Below, piece by piece: positions 4,374 through 8,970 of a stretch of DNA of 8,970 nt. The notes under the pieces are model-generated. The model was given only the letters and a program-made list of their open reading frames with translations. It searched no databases and was not told the DNA's origin. Both the position numbers and the translations under genes were made by a program. Each line of letters opens with the position of its first letter. Position 1 is the stretch's first letter. Origin of the DNA: Verrucomicrobiia bacterium (lineage in GTDB: Bacteria; Verrucomicrobiota; Verrucomicrobiia; JABWAM01); contig JABWAM010000086.1 of the NCBI GenBank assembly GCA_013360985.1, positions 1 through 8,970 of the forward strand, written 5' to 3'.

Positions 4374-6430
4374 GCGGGAAGGGCGCAGCCACGGAATCTC
4401 GACGCGGCGGTCGTTCGGAGAGACCGCCGGTTTGCCGGAGAGGACACGCCGCCGAGCGCGCCTTTCGGCGGGAGGGGCGGGCGTTCCGTGAGGCGGAGTA
4501 GAAAGAGCAGCACGGGTTGCGGGTTGGAGTTGCCGGGCACGCGATCCTCGGCGAGAATTTCCACGTGGAAGGCGTTCTGGATCTCCTTCTGATCGGGCGC
4601 GACGTAGAGGGGGAGTTCGTCGAGCGCAAACACCCAATAGACTTCGCGCTTCGGCGCTGTTTCCATGAGCAGACGGATGCGTTGGATGAGGGCGTCGGCT
4701 TCGCCCTTTCCCGCGGAACAGAGATTGAACAACCCGAGTCGCGCGCGGGTGTTGAGGAGCAGGGTGGACGCGCGCCGGCCGATGACGGCGGCATCGGGAG
4801 GAATTTTCGACGCGAGCCGTTCGGCGGCGGCGCGCGTCGCATGGGTGCGGCGCAGCAAGGTTGGGTAAGAGCGATTCCAGCAGGGATTGAGGATCGCGGT
4901 GGCGAAGAAGAGTTGCGCCGCAAACGCATACCAGAACATCCAGCGCACCTGCCGGCGCCCCGCGAGGAAGATGCCGAACCCGCCCAGCGCGGCGAGTTGG
5001 ACCAACAACTGATTCAAGGAGGCGCCCGCGCCCGAAGCGGTCGCGAAGACTCCGTAGCTGGAAGAGAACAGCCAGGCGGCGCCGAGCGCGAGCGTCAGGA
5101 GAAGGAGCTGATGGCGGAATCCCCCGCGCCAACCGAGGCGCAGGCCCGCGACGAGGAGCAATCCCGCGCCGCCGGCGAGGAGCATGGGCCATGTGGCCGC
5201 CCAGGCAATCCGTTGCGGAGTCCGATAGGCGCTGCTGAAGGAGAAGAGGCTTCCGTTGGAGGGGAATCCCGGCGCCTCCCAGTAAAAGAAGAAAAGGGCA
5301 AGCCCCACGAGGAGCAGGGCGATCTGAAAGGCGACCGTTCTGAAGCGCGTCCTGAGGAGCGTCTGGCGTCCGTAGACCAGAATCAGCGGCGCGAAGTAGA
5401 GCAGCGGCAGGAAGTATCGGGACGGATTTCGCGTTTGGGTCGCCAATCCCGCGACGAAGAGAAGCAAACCCGCGCTCATGGCGACGCGCGGAGAGAGGCG
5501 CGCGCCGCCTCGGGTCAAGCTGGCGGCGAGCACCCACGCCGGCAGCAGAAACAGCCAGAACATGAAGGGGCCCAGATGCAGCGCGGTTGTCGCGCGAGGA
5601 AAGATCGCCAGGGCTTTGACGACGTTTTCGATCGTGAAGTTTACGATCGCGCCGACTTCGGGAAATTCCTCCGGCCGCAGCGGCACGGAAAGAGCGGGCG
5701 CCATGCAGCGTTGCGCCCACAGCTCGCCGCCCGCGAAAACGAGGCCGAACGCCAAGCCGAAGCCGAACGCGGACGCGCGCCGCGCGCGCGGGCGCGCGAA
5801 GAGGAGGCCGGCAAAGAGCGGCGCAAAAAGCAGAGCGGAACTCTTCGTCAACATCGCCAAGCCGGCAACCAGTCCGGCCGCCGTGCTTCGCCACGGGCCG
5901 CCCCGGGCCAGGAGGGCGCAGGCGACGACCGCTTCCGCGCCGAACATCACATCCGACGATCCCCAGCGTTCGTAGATGAGGCTGAGCGGGTTGCAGGAGA
6001 TCGCCAGCGTCAGGATGCCCGCCAGCCAAGGCGCCGTGATCCGGCTGGCGAGGAGGTAGGCGGCCAGCCACGCCACGACGGCGGCGCAAACGCTCGGCGC
6101 GCGCGAGGCGGTCGAACTAGGACCGACCATCGCGTGAGCCAGGGCGCTGAACCAATGCATGGCGGGGGCGTAACCGAGGGTGCTTGGATAGGCCATTTCG
6201 GGGTCGATCCAGCGGCCCGTCAGGTGATAGAGGCGGCCTCCTCCCGTGTATTCTCCTTCGTCTCCGGCGAAAGCGCCGTAAGGCCAAATGCCCGGGCTGC
6301 CGACGTCCGCCTCGATCCACGGAAGGCGCAACCACGCGGCGACGAAAACGAGGGCCGCGCCGAAGAGGAGGCGCTGGGTCCGCCGGGGACATGCCCTCCG
6401 CCATCTCGCGAGCCAGGGGGAAAAGATCAT
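4247..6430 (-). CDS. GT39-type integral membrane glycosyltransferase (ArnT/PMT-like)
   Basis: A 727-residue protein with a basic N-terminus and roughly a dozen or more membrane segments, the first near 21-36 and the last near 497-513. The first large outside loop carries AGDEGEYTGGGRLYHLTG, with Asp57-Glu58 matching the acidic catalytic region of GT39/PMT/ArnT enzymes, followed by YPSTLGYAPAMHW. These enzymes take a sugar from a polyprenyl-phosphate carrier and attach it outside the membrane to lipid A, protein or glycan. After the membrane part comes a soluble domain of about 130 residues (515-648). The last 80 residues are proline- and arginine-rich and not family-like; the final 42 or so are antisense to deoC, and two hairpins lie inside this tail, so the natural end may be near 648 with read-through, or an indel may have removed a stop. 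It starts 29 bases after the epimerase stop. The neighbouring GT2 enzyme probably makes its lipid-linked donor. Confidence 0.8.
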   Translation of the reverse strand: MIFSPWLARWRRACPRRTQRLLFGAALVFVAAWLRLPWIEADVGSPGIWPYGAFAGDEGEYTGGGRLYHLTGRWIDPEMAYPSTLGYAPAMHWFSALAHAMVGPSSTASRAPSVCAAVVAWLAAYLLASRITAPWLAGILTLAISCNPLSLIYERWGSSDVMFGAEAVVACALLARGGPWRSTAAGLVAGLAMLTKSSALLFAPLFAGLLFARPRARRASAFGFGLAFGLVFAGGELWAQRCMAPALSVPLRPEEFPEVGAIVNFTIENVVKALAIFPRATTALHLGPFMFWLFLLPAWVLAASLTRGGARLSPRVAMSAGLLLFVAGLATQTRNPSRYFLPLLYFAPLILVYGRQTLLRTRFRTVAFQIALLLVGLALFFFYWEAPGFPSNGSLFSFSSAYRTPQRIAWAATWPMLLAGGAGLLLVAGLRLGWRGGFRHQLLLLTLALGAAWLFSSSYGVFATASGAGASLNQLLVQLAALGGFGIFLAGRRQVRWMFWYAFAAQLFFATAILNPCWNRSYPTLLRRTHATRAAAERLASKIPPDAAVIGRRASTLLLNTRARLGLFNLCSAGKGEADALIQRIRLLMETAPKREVYWVFALDELPLYVAPDQKEIQNAFHVEILAEDRVPGNSNPQPVLLFLLRLTERPPLPPKGALGGVSSPANRRSLRTTAASRFRGCALPAYFGAPTRIVAGSEQPMRSAPAAISARAKTQSRMPPEALTPT
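4406..4428. terminator. Perfect hairpin downstream of deoC
   Basis: GGCGGTC (4406-4412) and GACCGCC (4422-4428) form a 7-bp stem with a 9-base loop, 33 bases past the deoC stop. Only GGTTT follows on the plus strand, so it is a weak terminator candidate. On the minus strand it lies within the C-terminal tail of the GT39 gene. Confidence 0.35.
4449..4471. repeat. Second perfect hairpin between deoC and the GT39 core
   Basis: CCGCCGA (4449-4455) and TCGGCGG (4465-4471) form a 7-bp stem with a 9-base loop, the same geometry as the hairpin at 4406-4428. Two such hairpins in tandem suggest a palindromic intergenic repeat that the GT39 frame reads through. Confidence 0.35.
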
Positions 6431-6459
6431 GCCGTCGAGAGAGGCGTGGCGCGCGCCGT

Positions 6460-7455
6460 TCAGCGGTAGCGATCGAGATGCGCTCGAAAATATTCGAGGG
6501 CGCGGGCAAGCCCCTCCCGCAAACTCACTTTCGGCGTCCAGCCGAGGACGCGGCGAAGTTTGTCGGATGCCGCGTAAAAACTGCCGATATCAATGCGCTG
6601 GCGATCCTCCGGGAAAGGGATGAGGCGATAGGCGCCGCCGCCGTTGATCTCCACAAGCAGGCGGGCGAGATCCCGCAGGGAAACGACCTCGCAGCTGCCG
6701 AGGTTGTAAACGCCTCCCTCCGTTTCGCGGCAGAGCGCGGTCGCCAGGAGGGCCTCGACCACGTCGTCCACATGATTGAAGTCGCGTTTCTGCGATCCGT
6801 CGCCAAACACCTCGATGCAACTCCCCTCGAGGAGTTGGCGCAGCCAGAGGCCGAGAAAGGTCTGGCGGGCGTCTTTGACGCGCATCCGTTCGCCGTAGGT
6901 GTTCGTGAGGCGCAGGGAGGTGGCCCGGAGGCCGTAGGCATGATGGTAGAGATGGGCGTACCAATCGGACGCGAGTTTGTGGACGCCGTTGATGTCCACG
7001 GGTGAGAGCGGATGCTCCTCGTCCACGGGAAGCTTGATGGGACGGCCATAAACCTGGCGGGTGCTGGTGTTGACGAGGCGGACGCTGGGATTGCGCGCGC
7101 GACACGCCTCCAGGAGAAAGAGTTGGCTGCGGCAGTTGATCTCCAAATCAGTGAAGGGATCCCGCATGGAGTCCAGATGGCTGACCTGACCCGCGAGGTT
7201 GAAGATGAAGTCTTGGTCTTGCACGAGGTGGCGGATCCCGTGTTCGTCGCGCATGTCGCCGATGTTCACGCGGACGCGTTCCTCGTAGCCCTCGAGGTTG
7301 AAGAGGTTGCCGCCGTATTCGGGGATGAGCGAGTCCAGCACCGTGACGCGCGCGGAGAGATCGACGAGGCGGCGGGCAAGCGTGCTTCCGATGAAACCGA
7401 GCCCGCCCGTGATGAGGACGCGCGCGCCGCGCAACGCCGTTGCGTCAGGCGTCAT
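6460..7455 (-). CDS. NAD(P)-dependent epimerase/dehydratase, extended SDR family
   Basis: A 331-residue extended short-chain dehydrogenase with an N-terminal Rossmann fold, VLITGGLGFIGSTLARRL (13-30), then LDS at 40-42 after the second strand, FNLAGQVSH (85-93), the NTSTRQVYGRP block with Ser131/Thr132, LRLTNTYGERM, and a C-terminal substrate domain with GDGSQKRDFNHVDD (218-231) and YNLGS. These features fit nucleotide-sugar 4-epimerases and dehydratases. Oddly, the catalytic YxxxK appears as DINGVHK: Lys160 is kept but Asn156 replaces the tyrosine, so ordinary epimerase chemistry is doubtful unless another residue takes over. The ATG at 7455 is chosen because the Rossmann strand follows at once; it overlaps the GT2 gene by 11 bases, so translation is probably coupled. 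No Shine-Dalgarno site is visible. The sugar substrate cannot be read from sequence. Confidence 0.88.
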   Translation of the reverse strand: MTPDATALRGARVLITGGLGFIGSTLARRLVDLSARVTVLDSLIPEYGGNLFNLEGYEERVRVNIGDMRDEHGIRHLVQDQDFIFNLAGQVSHLDSMRDPFTDLEINCRSQLFLLEACRARNPSVRLVNTSTRQVYGRPIKLPVDEEHPLSPVDINGVHKLASDWYAHLYHHAYGLRATSLRLTNTYGERMRVKDARQTFLGLWLRQLLEGSCIEVFGDGSQKRDFNHVDDVVEALLATALCRETEGGVYNLGSCEVVSLRDLARLLVEINGGGAYRLIPFPEDRQRIDIGSFYAASDKLRRVLGWTPKVSLREGLARALEYFRAHLDRYR

Positions 7456-8200
7456 ATTGAGGGCGGGGCTGCCATCTTGGATTTGCCGACGGCGATCGCT
7501 CCCGGAAGAGTCGAAGCCAGAGGCGCAGGAGATGGACCGCCACGCGGCAGAGGTTGGGAAAGTTGAAGAACTGACTCGATCCAAAGAGGCGATGGGAATG
7601 GCTGACGGGGACCTCGACGAACCGGCATCCGAGGTCCTGAAGCTTGCGGATGAGTTCCACGCAGATCGTGCCGGTGTCCGACTCCAGCGTGAGGTGATCG
7701 AACACCGACCGCCGGATCAACCGGAAATCGCAGTCGACATCGCGCAAGCGGATGCCGAAGGCGAGACGCGCGAAGCGAGAATAGAGCCGGCCGATGACGA
7801 TCCGATAGAGCGGATCGCAGCGGGCCAGCTTATAGCCGTTGACGACGTCCACGTCCGGTTGGAGCGCGGCGATGAGATCCAGGATTTCCCAAGGATCGTA
7901 CTGACCGTCGCCGTCCGTATAAAATACCCATTCCTTGCGCGCATGCGAAAAACCCGTGCGCAAGGCGCGCCCATAGCCGAGATTGCGCGGATGATGGACG
8001 ACTCGGACGCGGGCGGGATGGCGGGCCGCGAGGTCGTCGAGCACCCGTCGGGTTTGGTCGTTGCTTCCGTCGTTCACGACGAGGACTTCGTAATCGTGGG
8101 TCACCTGCGACAGAACGTCCAAGGCCGCCGCGACGAGGCCGCCGATGGTGCGCTCATCGTTGTATGCCGGAAAAAAGGCGGTGATCGAAGAAGGTTTCAT
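7445..8200 (-). CDS. GT2-family glycosyltransferase, polyprenyl-phosphate sugar synthase (DPM1-like)
   Basis: A 251-residue GT-A fold enzyme. It has FFPAYNDERTIGGLV (9-23), VVNDGSNDQT with Asp44 for nucleotide binding, NLGYGRALRTGF, the metal-binding TDGDGQYDP with Asp96/Asp98, and DVDCDFRLIRRSVFD (154-168), which is typical of the dolichyl/polyprenyl-phosphate glycosyltransferase group. There is no C-terminal membrane pair, only an amphipathic stretch near 214-233, so it probably sits at the inner face of the membrane. The likely reaction is transfer of a sugar from a nucleotide donor to undecaprenyl phosphate, supplying the downstream GT39 enzyme. The ATG at 8200 overlaps the methyltransferase stop as ATGA, which fixes the start and implies coupled translation; an in-frame start at 8311 would add 37 unrelated arginine-rich residues. 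Identity of the sugar is unknown. Confidence 0.92.
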   Translation of the reverse strand: MKPSSITAFFPAYNDERTIGGLVAAALDVLSQVTHDYEVLVVNDGSNDQTRRVLDDLAARHPARVRVVHHPRNLGYGRALRTGFSHARKEWVFYTDGDGQYDPWEILDLIAALQPDVDVVNGYKLARCDPLYRIVIGRLYSRFARLAFGIRLRDVDCDFRLIRRSVFDHLTLESDTGTICVELIRKLQDLGCRFVEVPVSHSHRLFGSSQFFNFPNLCRVAVHLLRLWLRLFRERSPSANPRWQPRPQYDA

Positions 8201-8676
8201 GCGGACGCTTTGCGCGCGAGCGCCAGGACGCTGAGTCCGAAGGGGAGATCGAAATGCCGCAGCCACGCGCGCTCCGCGCCGAGCAGCAGTTCCAACAGGA
8301 AACCGAGCCAACGCGGGGTCTCGCGCACGTCGCTGGCGGGTTTGGACGCCAACAGGCGCTGGAGAGTTCGCCAGGCCAAGGCGGGCGGCAAGATCGCGGC
8401 GTTGGCATAACTCACGCGCGCGACATGAAGGCCGACTCCGCGCAGCTTGGCGCGCACTTCGCCGCGCGAATATCGGCGGCGAGTCTTGACGCAGAGGTCA
8501 TGCGCCCCGCGAAGCGTTTCGTGCGCGGGAAGACGCAGGAGGAGCCAGCCTCCGGGACGAAGCACCCGGGTGAACTCGCGGAGAGCGGCGAGATCGCCTC
8601 CCTGCTCTAACTGACACAACACATCGAACGAAGTGACGGCGTCGAAGCTGTTCCGCTGAAACGGCAGGGCGCGCAC
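8197..8676 (-). CDS. SAM-dependent methyltransferase, class I, missing its N-terminal half (broken or chimeric)
   Basis: The product contains the second half of a class I SAM methyltransferase: DVRALPF then NSFDAVTSFDVLCQLE (motif II and following), REFTRVLRPGGWLLLRLPAHE (the LRPGG motif), and a C-terminal region ending in FGLSVLALARKA. The GTG at 8676 gives 159 residues, and the open frame begins only at 8718 (stop TGA at 8721-8719). The SAM-binding glycine motif (LDxGCGxG) that should lie some 60 residues upstream is absent from all frames, so the protein as seen cannot bind SAM normally. Upstream DNA instead encodes a TPR-like segment in another frame, with the switch near 8690-8715. Its stop overlaps the GT2 start as ATGA. 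In an intact locus it would be the first known gene of this glycan operon and could methylate a sugar or lipid-carrier intermediate; that role is inferred from context. Confidence 0.75.
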   Translation of the reverse strand: MRALPFQRNSFDAVTSFDVLCQLEQGGDLAALREFTRVLRPGGWLLLRLPAHETLRGAHDLCVKTRRRYSRGEVRAKLRGVGLHVARVSYANAAILPPALAWRTLQRLLASKPASDVRETPRWLGFLLELLLGAERAWLRHFDLPFGLSVLALARKASA

Positions 8677-8879
8677 ATCGGCGCGCGCCAGAGGCGCGCG
8701 GCCGCCGAGAGCGCGGCATCATCGTCGTACAGCTCGGCGCAGAGCTGAGCGATGGCGGCCCACTGCTCGCCGAGCGACGGCGGTGCGGCGATTGTCTGCC
8801 GCAACAGATCGAGTGCCGCAAAGCCATCGCCCTGCTGCGCAGCCTGGCGCGCGCGTTGCACCACCTCGGGATTCTTCAC
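8607..8879 (-). CDS. TPR-like helical protein, N-terminal fragment running out of frame into the methyltransferase
   Basis: From a GTG at 8879 the frame encodes about 60 plausible residues: a pair of amphipathic helices around AAQQGDGFAALDLLRQTI and WAAIAQLCAELYDDDAALSA. These are spaced like tetratricopeptide repeats and resemble N-termini of TPR proteins, including TPR-sulfotransferases. After about residue 60 (near 8700) the frame only reads the methyltransferase gene in the wrong phase, so everything from there to its stop at 8607 is unlikely to be native protein. The GTG overlaps the stop of the preceding gene (GTGA). The break is either a deletion fusion or an assembly join. Confidence 0.4.
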   Translation of the reverse strand: MKNPEVVQRARQAAQQGDGFAALDLLRQTIAAPPSLGEQWAAIAQLCAELYDDDAALSAAARLWRAPMCAPCRFSGTASTPSLRSMCCVS

Positions 8880-8970
8880 GGCAACTCCGCCCGGACCGCA
8901 TCGAGCGCCGCGCGCAGCCTGCGGGTCGAGACGGGAAACGACGCCGACGCCCCGACGCTGCGGGTGTGTA
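8876..8970 (-). CDS. C-terminal 30 residues of an unidentified protein (5' end beyond window)
   Basis: A minus-strand frame open from the right edge ends at TGA (8878-8876), overlapping the GTG start of the TPR-like frame by four bases. The visible end reads HTRSVGASASFPVSTRRL and then RAALDAVRAELP. The four-base overlap and a sensible amphipathic C-terminal helix suggest a real gene in an operon with the TPR-like one. Too little is present to name it. Confidence 0.35.
   Translation of the reverse strand, partial: HTRSVGASASFPVSTRRLRAALDAVRAELP

Noticed and set aside
3744..6089. 781-residue minus-strand frame
   Set aside because: It is a shadow of deoC and of GT39 in another phase, with no membrane pattern or family motif.
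4517..6469. 650-residue plus-strand frame opposite the GT39 gene
   Set aside because: A charged, low-complexity translation antisense to a membrane protein with clear motifs; the length is explained by high GC.
7456..7584. Longer epimerase N-terminus starting at 7584
   Set aside because: The extra 43 residues are antisense-like and overlap the C-terminal coding of GT2; the Rossmann strand begins directly after the ATG at 7455.
8201..8311. Longer GT2 N-terminus starting at 8311
   Set aside because: The extra 37 residues are arginine-rich and lie over methyltransferase codons; the ATGA overlap at 8200 gives a natural coupled start.
7298..8410. 370-residue plus-strand frame opposite the epimerase and GT2 genes
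   Set aside because: It is antisense to motif-rich genes and has no domain of its own.

Overview
GC-rich bacterial DNA carrying ordinary chromosomal genes; I see no phage, insertion sequence, CRISPR array, tRNA or rRNA. The NusA N-terminus and the general look of the proteins are compatible with a PVC-type (Verrucomicrobiota-like) or similar environmental lineage, but that placement is an impression. Shine-Dalgarno sites are mostly weak or absent, and starts look leaderless or translationally coupled; deoC is the exception.

Left part (1-1820). The 5' part of nusA runs leftward out of the window. It has its own sigma70-like promoter and a short leader containing an intrinsic terminator plus a competing hairpin, which is the layout of a transcription attenuator. 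A 575-base spacer with no convincing gene but several inverted repeats separates it from hisH, which runs rightward without a hisF partner in view.

Middle part (1849-4373). A leftward zinc-free MDR reductase resembling mitochondrial 2-enoyl thioester reductase is divergent from a rightward HAD phosphatase - deoC pair. The two directions share a short, nearly symmetric overlapping promoter region that predicts leaderless or nearly leaderless mRNAs. deoC is tightly coupled to the HAD gene.

Right part (4247-8718). A leftward operon, read in transcription order, encodes a SAM methyltransferase fragment, a GT2 polyprenyl-phosphate glycosyltransferase (ATGA overlap), an SDR epimerase/dehydratase (11-base overlap) and a large multi-pass GT39-type membrane glycosyltransferase (29-base gap). 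Together they look like a small surface-glycan module: the epimerase shapes a nucleotide sugar, GT2 loads a sugar on a lipid carrier, and GT39 transfers it outside the membrane. The epimerase has Asn where the catalytic Tyr of YxxxK should be. The tail of the GT39 gene overlaps the end of deoC.

Far right (about 8690-8970). The methyltransferase loses its N-terminal SAM-binding half and abuts, out of frame, the start of a TPR-like protein that follows the tail of another gene. This is either a genomic rearrangement or an assembly chimera. No dramatic new system is visible. The best candidates for follow-up are the nusA leader, the divergent leaderless promoter pair and the Tyr-less epimerase.
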